Assembly (NCBI RefSeq): GCF_011074885.1
Contig: NC_054686.1
Location: forward strand, 1 to 64,000
DNA: 64,000 nucleotides
Source: Brettanomyces bruxellensis
Taxonomy: Eukaryota > Ascomycota > Pichiomycetes > Pichiales > Pichiaceae
Direction: 5' to 3'
The notes under the pieces: model-generated
What the model was told of the DNA's origin: nothing
Database searches by the model: none
The model's input: only the letters and a program-made list of their open reading frames with translations
Shown here: in pieces, positions 33,176 through 43,865 of the stretch
Layout of the letters: each line of letters opens with the position of its first letter
Position numbering within the stretch: the stretch's first letter is position 1
Program-made: the position numbers and the translations under genes

Positions 33176-34326
33176 ACTTGCTTTTTGTTTTTTAAAAAAG
33201 TATACTTCCTTATTTATCTGTCTACAAATCCGAATAATGGCTTTTTTGGTGAATGACGAAAGATTGTAGTTCGTGAAGGTAAGGTAGTTCAGTACAGTAC
33301 AGTAAATAAAATAAATAAAGTAAAATATGATAGAGCTATTGAGTAAAAAATTATGAACTACAACTGCTTGAAACAAAATGTACAAATTATACTATTACTG
33401 AGTGAATTGTGAGAATTCACTCTACTTTCGCGAAGCGCCAACAGAGAAAATTTCTTTATATTAGAATTTCTCTTCCTTCACTATATTTCTACCCTGATTA
33501 ACTAATAAAAGATAACTATCAAACGACAGTCAACTATTGATTAGTACTAGATAAATAGGCTTATACTACATGGAAACCCTAGAAACTAATATATAGATAT
33601 TTCCGGTGATATCCTATTTTTCTTTGATATGGATTCTCTATTCTCCAGTGACTAGCCTTAATACATCGTGGTTATCCTGGAGTCTCTCTCTCCCATTGAG
33701 GACATTTCAGGGACCATCTGGACATATTTGGAATATGACAAAATGGAATGAAAGACACACTAATGCAATATGTCTAAATGGCAGAAACATGTCATCCACA
33801 ATAAGGAAATCGACGGAATCATTTAGCGGAAATAAGCGCCACTTTTTTTTTTTGCGCTCGACTAGCTCTTCGCCCCTAGCAGTTTTAACATTATGCTAGC
33901 GTAATTTACACAGGATGTGTCTCATTTTAAAGCCATTTTATTGTGGAAATAGTTTTTAAAGAGCACTCCATTAAAATTAGGAAATGAAAATCCGCCAGGA
34001 GTTCACCACTTCGTCTGTGCAGATGTGGCTTTGCCTGTATGCCACACCTACCAAATGCACAGTTTCAAACTATTTGGATAAACTTAGGTATGTCTTATTC
34101 TTTGCTTATGTAGAGCATAATTACTGAAAAAAACAGGAATAAACTTAAAAAACTATGTAGGAGAATAAATAGTTCGGAATTTCTTTAGATGGATGAAAGA
34201 AACTACTCACAGCCATTTTTTTAACTGTGCTTCGAAGAAGAATAAGACTAGATAAGCTTGGAAAAATATAAAACAAATAAGGCAAAAGGGTCAAGAAAGA
34301 TATAACAAAAAGAATAAGATAGCATC
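33176..34326. other. Intergenic region / promoter of FAD oxidase 1
   Basis: No gene. Close to 300 bp before the FAD oxidase ATG are TGTGGC (34024-34029) and GCCACA (34041-34046) as an inverted pair 11 bp apart. TATAAAA lies at 34267-34273. Elsewhere nothing is recognised. Confidence 0.55.
34024..34046. promoter_or_regulatory. Inverted TGTGGC / GCCACA pair
   Basis: The two six-mers face each other with an 11-bp spacer about 285-300 bp before the ATG of FAD oxidase 1. The core equals that of Met31/Met32 sites in Saccharomyces (AAACTGTGGC). Functional meaning is inference. Confidence 0.4.
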
Positions 34327-35844
34327 ATGGGTATTACTAAGGAATCAAAAATCATTATTGTGGGAGCTGGAGTTTTCGGACTTTCCACAGCCTACAATTT
34401 GGTCAATGACGGATATAAGAACATTGAGATCTTTGATAAGGACGATCTTGAAAAAAGTAAATACAATCCACTTCATCACACGGACAGTGCAAGTGCAGAC
34501 ATCAACAAATTCTATCGAATTTACAACGATGGAAACAACAAGTACGGGAAGTTGTCTGCCAAGGCTTTGCAGACTTGGTTGAAGTGGGCTGACGACTTGA
34601 GAAACCTTTCAGATCAAGACAAAGCCAAGTTTTGGGACACAGACTATGAGCTTATTAGACATACAACTGGCCTCCGTATCGGAGACCAAGAAGAAGTGAG
34701 TTCCGTGGAAAAACTCAACATTGCTGGCTTGAAAGAGTTGGGTCTTGACGGAACGCAATTTGACATTAGCTCCCCCGAGAGAAGATTAAGCGCCAAGTTG
34801 CTTGGATTGTCCAAAGGTTTGGAGGTGATTAAGGACTGGAAATCAAGAGATGTCGCTCCAAGGATTACAGGGTACATAGATGGTGTTGGGAGAATGATTA
34901 AAGCAGATAAGGCTTGCTACCTCGTGAAACTTTTCCTTGACAAGCATGATGTCATTTTCCACTTTGGTAAGGAAGGAACATTCAAGTCTTTGGTGAAAGG
35001 TAGGTGCTCTAAAAGGGGTGCAAAAGCCGAAGGAATCATCACTGCTGATGGAAAGGAACACAGATCAGACCTTGTAATCGCGGCAGCTGGTCCATGGACA
35101 GCATCCTTGGTTCCAGAATTGAACCATCGTATTCAGGCTTCGTTGGCTAATATTGTCTATTTCATCATTCCTAAAAACAGGCAGGATTTGATAGATAAAT
35201 ACTCTCAGTACCCACATATTCAGTGGAAGACCACATCCAGTGAATTTGACCAGATAAATGGCCATGCTCCCTTGGAAGGTGGCTTTGCATTCTTTCCACC
35301 AAGCCGTAAAGAGGGTATTCTCAAGCTCAATCTTAGACAAAGACGGTATAGAAACCCCGTCAAAATTAATGACCAATACGTTTCTGTTCCGGTCACGTTT
35401 GGTGATGATAGACTCCCTAAGTCTGTGATTGAGGAGGCCAAAAATACTCTTCTTGCAATTGCACCGGATGTTGCTAAAAGCGAAGACCTAAAGATTGTTT
35501 CAAAGTTATTGTGGTATACAGATGCAATAAACAGTGACTTTGTCCTTGATTACGTTCCTTCCGTCACTAACCTTTTGGTTGCAACGGGTGGCTCTGCACA
35601 TGGCTTCAAGTTTCTTCCAGTTTTGGGTGAAACTATTGTTGACCGTCTCAATAATGTGCATAATGAGTACACAAAGCTTTTCCGCTGGAAGAATCCAAGT
35701 GACATTACCAAGGACAACTACGGGTTGAAAGATGATCTTTCCAAGATCACCAATACGTTTAAGGATATCACTATAGCTGAAGACGCTGATTTTGCTTTTT
35801 CCCAGAAGGATTTGGCAAAAATTGGACATATTAAACTCAATTAA
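34327..35844 (+). CDS. FAD-dependent amine oxidase, sarcosine/fructosyl-amino-acid oxidase type (1)
   Basis: A 505-aa DAO-superfamily flavoenzyme. The N-terminal FAD-binding Rossmann motif is GAGVFG (residues 13-18) with an acidic residue at the end of the second strand (~38). The segment DSASADINKFYR (~53-64) corresponds to the conserved Asp-x-Asn-Lys region of amadoriases, and the C-terminal GGSAHGFKFLP (~418-428) to the GxSGHGFK block of monomeric sarcosine oxidases. Such enzymes oxidise a secondary amine C-N bond with O2, giving H2O2. Oddly, the position where these enzymes carry the Cys that binds FAD covalently is Leu (residue 395, KLLWYTDA), so FAD is probably non-covalent or the activity altered. 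The ending AKIGHIKLN does not look like a classical PTS1. It lies 1.15 kb after permease 1. Confidence 0.88.
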   Translation: MGITKESKIIIVGAGVFGLSTAYNLVNDGYKNIEIFDKDDLEKSKYNPLHHTDSASADINKFYRIYNDGNNKYGKLSAKALQTWLKWADDLRNLSDQDKAKFWDTDYELIRHTTGLRIGDQEEVSSVEKLNIAGLKELGLDGTQFDISSPERRLSAKLLGLSKGLEVIKDWKSRDVAPRITGYIDGVGRMIKADKACYLVKLFLDKHDVIFHFGKEGTFKSLVKGRCSKRGAKAEGIITADGKEHRSDLVIAAAGPWTASLVPELNHRIQASLANIVYFIIPKNRQDLIDKYSQYPHIQWKTTSSEFDQINGHAPLEGGFAFFPPSRKEGILKLNLRQRRYRNPVKINDQYVSVPVTFGDDRLPKSVIEEAKNTLLAIAPDVAKSEDLKIVSKLLWYTDAINSDFVLDYVPSVTNLLVATGGSAHGFKFLPVLGETIVDRLNNVHNEYTKLFRWKNPSDITKDNYGLKDDLSKITNTFKDITIAEDADFAFSQKDLAKIGHIKLN

Positions 35845-36918
35845 TCTAATATGACCATACCGAATGACAAGTGCTTTTAAATGTTTTGACATTGAAACAG
35901 TGAGATATTTGTGTCTCCTTCATTTTATCAATTAATTGGGTTTCAATCTGTAACACTACAACTTACATATTGCACATTATGTACTTAAATACAAGTTTCC
36001 GTGCAAGTTTTGTTCACTTTATATGTATTTAATCCCGGAATGAACACCACATAATTTGTTTTCCGACACATTATATTGGAGAGAACATCCCGAATTTGAG
36101 CGAGTCTACTCATTCTGCCCTTTGGATCTTAATGAAATTTTGTTTGCCCAAATCTGCATGACAACCGGCGAAGTTCGTATATTGTCTATGGTCTATTATT
36201 ACATACAGAAGTACAAATACATCCATGAACCCTGTTCCAATTTAAATGATGCTTCTTTTCAGGATGAAGCTATCAATTTGGACCAGAGAAACCAAAAACA
36301 GAATAAAAAAACAAAGTAAATATTTCCGTGCCTTGAGTCACAACGACCTACTATAATGTATTCTGTTTGTTGAAAATAGTATTAAAAAAAGTACTTAAAC
36401 AATGCTAAACTATCTAACAACACCTAAAAATAATCTAAAGACTAAAGCCGATAAGTACTCATACATTTCTATAATTAGCCTTAAATATGATACAAATCAC
36501 TTTACAAAGTTCTATTTAACCAGTACATTATTGCTTTTAAGACCAAAAAAGATTTAAAGCAATAGAGGCAAAGAAGAAGGTATAAAAGAGGTAAGGAAAG
36601 AAGGAAACGCTCGTACTAAAATATTCCTTATGAGTGATGATGTTGTTTTGGCATGAAACAAGGCGGGGCAATTCTTAATAGACGCGTCTATCGACAAATT
36701 AATTTACACATCATCATTTTCAACAGGATTCAGCAACCAACCAAAATTGTCTACAATAGCATCTTTTTTTGGTGAAAAATATATATATCTTTTAATCATA
36801 AATTGACGCACTCCCTTCTTATAAATCTGATTGTACTTCAAGCAAGTACGAGACATAATCAGAGTGGCTTAGAAATAAAGCTAAAAAAGAAAATTTAAAC
36901 GCGAACACAGTAATATAG
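35845..36918. other. Intergenic region with very old LTR1 relic
   Basis: No supported gene; the 87-codon frame at 36056-36319 has no recognised features. The LTR1 relic at 36475-36708 lies between the 3' ends of the FAD oxidase and sugar transporter genes. Confidence 0.55.
36475..36708 (-). mobile_element. Very degenerate LTR1 (copy j)
   Basis: On the minus strand the family landmarks survive in order: CGATAGACGCGTC, GCCCCGCCTTGTTTCATGCCAAAACA-like block, ACTCATAAGGAATA, pyrimidine tract, then AATGTACTGGTTAAATAGAACTT. Much more diverged than the other copies, so an old insertion. Confidence 0.6.
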
Positions 36919-38583
36919 TTAGGCATTTTCAATATGCTCATGATTACCCTTAAGCTTTCCTTCTTCTAGTGTGGCCATTCCCGTAATTCTGCTAAGCTTT
37001 TGAGAATCTCCGAAAACCTCTGCAACTTCTTCTAATGTATGACCACTTGTTTCAACAAAAGTGAAGTAGGCAATCGCGGACTCAACTGCGAGAATACAGC
37101 AGTAAACAATGTAATACTTCCATTCAATTGCTGACATTGCAATTGAGTTAACAAAACCATTGTAAATCATCCAGACATATTGCACCCAAGTGAATACATT
37201 AAGACCTTTACCTCTATAAGTGAAAGGCATAATCTCAGTAACATATGTAAATGGAACACCATTTAATCCAACGTTATAGCAGAAGTAATAAAGAAAGATC
37301 ATAGCCAAAACGCCCTGACCCAAATCCTTTTGCTTGAAGTTACGTTGCTGGTTAATAGCAGATAGGATTGTCCAGATAACAAAGCAGATGAGCATACCAA
37401 AGAGTGAAAAGTTAAATGCGTGTCTTCTTTTAATATTCGGAATTATTAGGAATGCCTGAATCAAACAGCAACCCCAGTTGTAAATCATCAAGCCGCCATT
37501 GACCACCAATTGTTCACTGGTAGAAGTAATTCCAATAGAATTAAGGACTTTTCCGAGATAGTATGAAACCAAACCATTTCCGGACAACTGCATGAATGTT
37601 CCTAAGCAGCACAAAATCCATGTTCTTCTACGAGTTGCAGAAGTTTTGATAAGATCTCTATAAGAGGATTTCTCATTTGCTTCCCTTTCTTGCTGAATAG
37701 CCAACTGAATTTCCGTCATTTCGTAGTCGATCAACAATTCACTACCTGGATATCCGCCACCGTGATTTTTACTCAACACCTTTTTTGCTTCTTCTAGCTT
37801 ACCCTTGGAAACCAAGAATCTAGGTGACTCATCAACTATGAAAAGAAGCAAACAACTTTGAACGAGTGGGAAAAAGCCCTGAACAATAACAGGGACTCTC
37901 CAACACCAATTATTGGCCATATTTCTAGTACCATAAGAAACCCATGCTGCAACAATAGCTCCCAAATACCACGATGAATTGTAATAAGCGGTAGATGTAG
38001 ACCTGTGTGTAGGAAATGAAAGTTCACTAATAAGCGATGGTGCAGCAACCTGAATAATACCAGCACCAAATCCAAGGACAACTCTAGCACCAATTAACAT
38101 TCCCAAGACATTTCTCCCAGTATAGTCCGAAGGGAAACTTTTTTCCCAAACACCCGCACAGGATTGAATAATAACACCAATAATCATGATTATATTGCCT
38201 ATTTGAATACCAGGCTTTCTTCCAAACTTATCAATCACCCAAGAATTAATAAAGCAAGACACAAAACAACCGAAGACATAACCATTTGTTAGAGCTCCTA
38301 GAACGGCACTGTCAACATTTCCAATAGCATGATTGAAATTTGGCATCGTGTATAAGGAATTGAGGACACTTCCATCATAACCATTGTTACATGATGTTAA
38401 GGCAACAATAAAGATGTATGCACTCAATTTGCGAAGATGCGAAAGCTGCCACCATTTTTTCCCGTCAAATTTTGGCATAACAGTCTCAATAGACATCGGC
38501 TCTGGCTGATTCAAAGAATCAGCAGAGAGAGAATCTTTTGAGTTGCCATCATCACTCCCGGCATTAAATTGTTCATTAGTCAT
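36919..38583 (-). CDS. MFS sugar transporter (lactose/beta-glucoside permease-like) 1
   Basis: A 554-aa sugar porter. A hydrophilic N-tail (MTNEQFN.. to ~residue 45) is followed by 12 predicted helices with family motifs: DKFGRKPGIQIG after helix 2, DESPRFLVSKGKLEEA after helix 6, and VETSGHTLEEVAEVFGD at the C-terminus (the PETKG-type site). The large central loop and WWQLSHLRKLS entry fit the Lac12/cellobiose-permease branch of fungi. It imports a sugar, probably a disaccharide or beta-glucoside, by H+ symport. It is a paralogue of the 56257-57918 gene; their C-terminal halves are nearly identical in DNA over a limited stretch. TATATATA (minus) at 38703-38712 is ~120 bp before the ATG. Confidence 0.92.
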   Translation of the reverse strand: MTNEQFNAGSDDGNSKDSLSADSLNQPEPMSIETVMPKFDGKKWWQLSHLRKLSAYIFIVALTSCNNGYDGSVLNSLYTMPNFNHAIGNVDSAVLGALTNGYVFGCFVSCFINSWVIDKFGRKPGIQIGNIIMIIGVIIQSCAGVWEKSFPSDYTGRNVLGMLIGARVVLGFGAGIIQVAAPSLISELSFPTHRSTSTAYYNSSWYLGAIVAAWVSYGTRNMANNWCWRVPVIVQGFFPLVQSCLLLFIVDESPRFLVSKGKLEEAKKVLSKNHGGGYPGSELLIDYEMTEIQLAIQQEREANEKSSYRDLIKTSATRRRTWILCCLGTFMQLSGNGLVSYYLGKVLNSIGITSTSEQLVVNGGLMIYNWGCCLIQAFLIIPNIKRRHAFNFSLFGMLICFVIWTILSAINQQRNFKQKDLGQGVLAMIFLYYFCYNVGLNGVPFTYVTEIMPFTYRGKGLNVFTWVQYVWMIYNGFVNSIAMSAIEWKYYIVYCCILAVESAIAYFTFVETSGHTLEEVAEVFGDSQKLSRITGMATLEEGKLKGNHEHIENA

Positions 38584-40249
38584 TTCTTTGAGGTATAACT
38601 AAAATATTTCTTGAAAATAGCGAAAACGTACGCTTTAAATTTGAAATAGAGGAGAATGTAAATGGAACAAAAAAAAGAAATCACTACATGGAATATGCCA
38701 AATATATATAAATACCAACAGCATTACATATGTAGGATTACTGCCTCAAACTATATAGATGTGCTCAAGAACTCACCGTTATTCTTTTTGCGGTATTGCT
38801 AGACGGATATATACCCCCCGAACGAAGCCGAAGTATTTCGGATGAACCAAACGTCATTTGAATAAAATGCAAATTCTCTTCGTAATTTTCCGAGTTCAAC
38901 TTCGTCCTTTTCCCCGCAAATCTAGCCAAACAGTTTTCATTGTGCTTTTGCAGATGTAACTAATAAGTTTCACAATTTATACATTATTTACACAAAAAAA
39001 TTTCTTGGGTTTATCCGAACAATAAGAATAACTTTTTTTTGCCTTGAAACATTTTTTGATGGTGGGGTTTGCATGAAATGCTTTATATTGGCTGTCAAGA
39101 GAAACTTAAATTCTTCAAATTATTCAAGGATAATGCCGAATAGCAATTACCCTTTTGGTTTTAATAATAAGATATGACTGTCTTAAATCAACTGCTATTC
39201 ATGTACTTTTATACACTATTGTAAACATTTTATTTGCAGGCAGTTCCGGAAAATTTAGAAAAAATAATATCTGAGAATTTAACAAATGCCGAAGCAAGAA
39301 AAGAGAGCATGCATGGGAAACCGAATAACGGAACAAGGGAAAAATAGTGACAATTGGTGTTGACAGAAAATATGAAAGTTAAAAGAAGCTATATTGTTCC
39401 AATATTAAAATTTAATCAAAACTGCTATATAGATTCATATAAACCTAAAAAGGACTTGCTAAAATACGCAAGCAAATAATGTATGGGTTAGGCAATAAAG
39501 TAACTTTCAAATTGAAAAAAGGTAAAGCCACGTCTTTCCCCCATTTCGGTTATGGTGTGGGGTTTTTGAAAGAATGATTTGGATTACCCAAAAATACGAA
39601 ATATTGCATTTTCCCGGATGCAATTTCAGTTTAAATTACTTTCATCCGGTTATTGAAAATAACCAATATTGTATTATTTAGGCATATGATATATCAATAT
39701 AAACATAATATAACCGGCAAAACCAATGGTAATAATATATATATATATGTATCGTGATCTATAGTGCATTAACGTGCAAATGAAAACACAAATTTATCTT
39801 GCGTTATTCCCATTCATATCGCATTAATCTCCAAATAGACATAAAATTGGGTTTGTCCCATTTGTTTTGAAGACATTGTATTCAACTTTAAAGAGTATAT
39901 GAATTTGTTTCCGCGAACATCGATTCTTGATGGGAGAGAGTGACTTTAGAATATCAACTTAGAAGAGGAAATAGGTGCACAGAAATTTTGCAAAATATTA
40001 TACTGCCAGACTTTATTGGTACCATTTTTTCTATCATACCATTTACTGCTATATACTTTCTATTCTACTGATACATAATTTATTTTATTCTATTTCGGAC
40101 TTACTTTGTTCTCGCCCATCTTGCAGCGATGCTCCTGAGGGAGAAAGTGTTAACTGCTTGCCTCCATTAATCTTTATTAATGTGCTTGTTCACTTGTTCC
40201 TCCATATTCATCGTCATTTTATGAATAAGACACCAAGTCCATTAAATTT
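38584..40249. other. 1.7 kb intergenic region upstream of sugar transporter 1
   Basis: No gene seen. It holds the promoter of the transporter (TATA at 38703-38712), homopolymer A/T runs near 38990 and 39032, and a short AT dinucleotide run at 39736-39746. The frame at 39975-40265 is AT-driven and not called. Confidence 0.55.
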
Positions 40250-40570
40250 TCATCCAGTCTGCTGAAAAATTCTTCTAGATCCTGATACTTTCCTTGAAGA
40301 TGATGATCCAGTAAAGGCAGCCGGCGATTTAATTTGAGCTCTTGCAGTCATGGTATTTTGTAAAGCATTTCCCACCACCTGAGAGTTGTTATGGCCATTC
40401 GTCTTTTCAGAATTAGTGTTTTCGCCATTTTGTACGGCTTCAGCAGTCATATCACTTAATATTTGCTTGGTTAAGCCACATGTTCCGATTCGCCCGGTGC
40501 GCTTTGAATCGGTTCCACCGCCTTATTATCGTCTGCTTGAGTACCCTCTAATGCAACTTCACTATTTACG
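40250..40570 (-). pseudogene. Possible relic of an unknown gene (two coding-like pieces)
   Basis: The minus-strand frame 40450-40250 gives 66 residues with balanced, protein-like composition (Asn/Gln/Ser/Thr-rich with a basic Ser tail SSSSRKVSGSRRIFQQTG). Just upstream (40570-40471), in a different frame, is another coding-like piece, EVALEGTQADDNKAVEPIQS.., ending in a stop. Together they look like the disordered C-terminal part of a lost gene with a frameshift and stops. I do not recognise the family, and chance is possible. Confidence 0.3.
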
Positions 40571-40691
40571 AGATTTTTCGACTCGTCCTAGTTATTGCCA
40601 ATTTCTTAATCCCTAACTTCATCCGGTTAAATCTCATTTACATCAATCAAAGGAGGTAAATATACTTATCTCAAAATTATACTTATAAAAA

Positions 40692-42242
40692 TCAAATAAT
40701 ATCTTTAGTTTTATTGAGAGGATCAGCTGCAATTTTGTCAGTCTCCACCTCTAAATCAGCTTCATCAACTGTGCTCACAAGTGTTATATCATTTCCATAA
40801 TGCTTTCTATCCCAGCGATCACCATACCAGGAAAGGATAGGTAAAAATAGCATGATAACTGCAGCAACTGTTGATGCAATATAGCCTCTATGGAACTCTG
40901 GAGCAAGTTCAGTCGGGAAGAAAACAATATTTGTCCATATGTTCATTGCCTGAGAAACAGCATCGGAGTAACCGATAACAAATGCACGTTCCTCTGCATC
41001 CCTTCTGCAAGACCTGTTAATCTGTCCGGAAACTATACTTTGGTTAACAGCGTCGAACCCAACAATCATGAAACAGAACCACCTATACCCAATAGGAATG
41101 TTCCAAGCTGCCAAACTTGCATATGATATGATAAAGAGAATTTGTGTTATTGTCAAGAATGGGTAGATCGAAAAAGTATCCGTCAAACCGACAAGGACAA
41201 ACTGTGCGACTACGCCAACGGCCGACTGAATCGTCGGGTAGTTATTAACTTGGGTAGTGCTATATATTGCCGGAGAGTTGGCTTCAAGCCACAACGGAAA
41301 ACCAGTACCATCAGGTAAGGCAACCACATTCAACAAAACCCAGAAGGCAGTAAAGTAATGAACGTGCCATCTAAGGAAAACACGCTTAACGAGTGAGAAC
41401 GATAGTTTTCCAGGCTTTTTCACACCAGATATCCTGACTCTTTCCTTTGCAAGATCCCACTGCTCATTATTCAACCAAAACACGTTTCCTGCCTGCTCAA
41501 CAGTGCCTGGAAACAATATGAAACCAAATAATGCAATTGGAACTGTGAAAATTCCGTCAATGACAAATCCCCACTTCCAACCAGAAAGGCCGCCTTTACC
41601 ACTAAGGTTGGTGTAGGCTGCAGATTGCAAATAGCCAGAGAACATACTACCAAGCGAAGATGATATTGAGAAAACCATCACTCTTCTATAAACTTCATCA
41701 CGTTTGTACCAGGAACCAAGTGTGTAGACTATACTTGGGAAAATAGGTCCCTCAGCCAAACCTATCAAAAACCGGAGGGCAAACAGTTGAGCTGGCGTTT
41801 TAACTGCAGCTTCACAAAAAGTAAGCACACCCCAAACTGTCTCTAAAGTAGGAAGCATGAACCTTGCCCATGGACGAGTGACAAACATTATACCAAAACA
41901 CATACTCACAATATATCCAGCCGAATATAGCGACTTGGCGTATGAAAGGTCATTTCCTCCGAAGTTAATTTCTTCTTTCATGCCAGTGACGTATGCATTC
42001 GTGATATTAGATTTATCAAGCGCTTTGGTAAAATAAGAGGCACAGATATATGTCAATATAATGATATCTAATTTCAAAAGAAACTTTTTTTCCTTCTTAC
42101 TCAAATATGACGGGTACCAGATAAAGAGACGAACAAAACCATCATACCAATGATCATACCTCACTGCTTCAGTATCCCCTATGCTCTTGGATATTACACT
42201 AGGCGTACTCCCTGACTCTTTAACACTATTCTTTTCAGACAT
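40692..42242 (-). CDS. MFS permease, Liz1/Seo1/Vht1-like (anion:cation symporter)
   Basis: A 516-aa permease with 12 predicted helices. A short N-tail leads into YDGFVRLFIWYPSYLSKKEKK and LDKSNITNAYVTGMKEEI in the first helix-loop, the hallmark of the pantothenate/biotin/Seo1 branch of the Dal5 superfamily. RFLIGLAEGPIFPSIVYTLGSWYKRDE is the helix 4-5 signature. Known members move pantothenate, biotin or unknown sulfur compounds (Seo1 is linked to ethionine sulfoxide resistance). The promoter has CACGTGA and TGTGGC 10 bp apart, the pairing seen in yeast MET promoters, so a sulfur-compound substrate is the best guess. TATATAAAA at 42335-42346 (minus orientation). Confidence 0.9.
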   Translation of the reverse strand: MSEKNSVKESGSTPSVISKSIGDTEAVRYDHWYDGFVRLFIWYPSYLSKKEKKFLLKLDIIILTYICASYFTKALDKSNITNAYVTGMKEEINFGGNDLSYAKSLYSAGYIVSMCFGIMFVTRPWARFMLPTLETVWGVLTFCEAAVKTPAQLFALRFLIGLAEGPIFPSIVYTLGSWYKRDEVYRRVMVFSISSSLGSMFSGYLQSAAYTNLSGKGGLSGWKWGFVIDGIFTVPIALFGFILFPGTVEQAGNVFWLNNEQWDLAKERVRISGVKKPGKLSFSLVKRVFLRWHVHYFTAFWVLLNVVALPDGTGFPLWLEANSPAIYSTTQVNNYPTIQSAVGVVAQFVLVGLTDTFSIYPFLTITQILFIISYASLAAWNIPIGYRWFCFMIVGFDAVNQSIVSGQINRSCRRDAEERAFVIGYSDAVSQAMNIWTNIVFFPTELAPEFHRGYIASTVAAVIMLFLPILSWYGDRWDRKHYGNDITLVSTVDEADLEVETDKIAADPLNKTKDII

Positions 42243-43605
42243 ATTTGCTCTAAGAAACGTATCAACAATACCCTTCCATGGAATTGGGGGAAAAATGTGT
42301 AGGAAGATTTAAAATCTGATGCAATATTTCGACCTTTTATATAAAATAGGGTTACCCACAATGTTAAATTTAATATACATGGTTGGTGATGATTAATGCT
42401 CGCTGCCATTTTAAATGTCAAAACTAATAGCACCATTGCACGTGAATCACAAATGTGGCTACTTGCTTCAAACAGTCGTGCACATGATGAAATTATAAAA
42501 TTTTCTTTTTATGCAATGGAAAAAATTTTAAAATTTCAAGAATTGCCCGTATTATTTTTAAACTTCTGTAGTGTCTTGGCATGCTCTAGTTTGGCATCTC
42601 ATCGGGACGCTTATTAAATACTTGGCGCTAATAGGAAAACATTTTTGTGATCTTAGTAGAACGGATTTGGATAGAAAATATGGGAGGACAAAGCATCAGT
42701 GTTCCCCACAATCCATAACTTTTGGGTAATAAATAGATCACATAATAATTGTTTTGGTGGAACAAATTCCTTTACCGTCTATTTATTCAGCCACATATTA
42801 ATTTTACTATGTGTCATATCTACAAAATAATACAGTACAATAATATTCGAAGCATTTTGTGAAGTCTGACATAAACTGAAGCCGGACGTTCGCGCGGCTA
42901 CGAAAATTCTTTTTTTCAAAGCTTGCCTTGCCATAATTAACAAAAAATGTTTCCTGTAGTTTTCTGTAAATCAATTTTTAGCAACAGTCAGTATACGTAT
43001 CAATTTTTTGTTTCAAAATAAGTATGCCTATTAGTACAACCATATTTTTTGTCACTTTTAGTGAATGGTACCCCAAATTTATGTGAAGCTAATTAATTTG
43101 TGTAAGGATGGCATATAAACTTAGCTAGATACCGGATCTTGGTGCGTGAAGTTACAAAACTCAGAGACACGAATAATCATCAATAATGATATTAAATCTG
43201 GAATATTGTCAACATATACTACAATCAGTATTAAATCAAAAATTAAAATTAAAATTTATTAGATCGTCTCCTTCAACTCTTTCAAGAAAAAGGAAGTATA
43301 GGTTACGTAGTAGCGAAGCTCAAATATTCCTTTTCACAAGTGGGATTCTCTGTGTCGCGTCAATTCTCAAAGATTGTGTGCTCTTGTCCGACTTTCTAAA
43401 AATCAGCAAAATCCGACACTAAACCCTTGAGAATTTTGTCACGGATTGAACTTCTACCACTACTCATACTATCCACCTAGATCAACAGGAAGCAACAATT
43501 TAAAAAAGTACTGCCACAGGATGGTATATACAAATAATATGTATACAAATCATAATGAAAGAAATGTTAAGGTAAAATTAAAACGAAAGCTGTAGATAAT
43601 GTGCC
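42243..43605. other. Promoter of the Liz1-like gene and following gene-free DNA
   Basis: It contains the minus-strand TATA at 42335-42346, CACGTGA (42439-42445), TGTGGC (42454-42459) and GCCACA (42790-42795). The frame at 43186-43422 has no recognised features. Nothing else is seen up to LTR1 copy d. Confidence 0.55.
42439..42459. promoter_or_regulatory. Cbf1-like CACGTGA next to Met31/32-like TGTGGC
   Basis: CACGTGA at 42439-42445 and TGTGGC at 42454-42459, about 200 bp upstream of the Liz1-like ATG. In Saccharomyces the same two sites recruit Cbf1-Met4-Met28 and Met31/32 at sulfur-assimilation genes. The pairing is seen; the regulation is inference. Confidence 0.5.
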
Positions 43606-43865
43606 TGTAGTAGATGTGTCGACAGTCGCTTTTACCTAAAACTGCCCTGCCTTGTTTATGCCCGAGAAAACCTCGCTCACAAGTATTAAAGGTATTTAAG
43701 CATGTGTATTTCCCTTTTTTGTTAAGTTCATGTTACCTTCTTACCTTCTCATTTTACTTTTATACTTTTCCTTTCTTTAGCCTCAAAAACACTCAATACT
43801 AGTCATAACACAAAATTCATAAAGTAATCGGTGTCACCCTTAAACCAATTAACTAAGATATTACG
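43606..43865 (+). mobile_element. Solo LTR, family LTR1 (copy d)
   Basis: Starts TGTAGTAGATGTGTCGACAG and ends ATATTACG. It is closest to copy e (46844-47104), with which it shares the TAGTAGATGTGTCGACAGT variant, so the two form a subfamily. Flanks GTGCC / TAGTC do not match as a target duplication. Confidence 0.88.
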
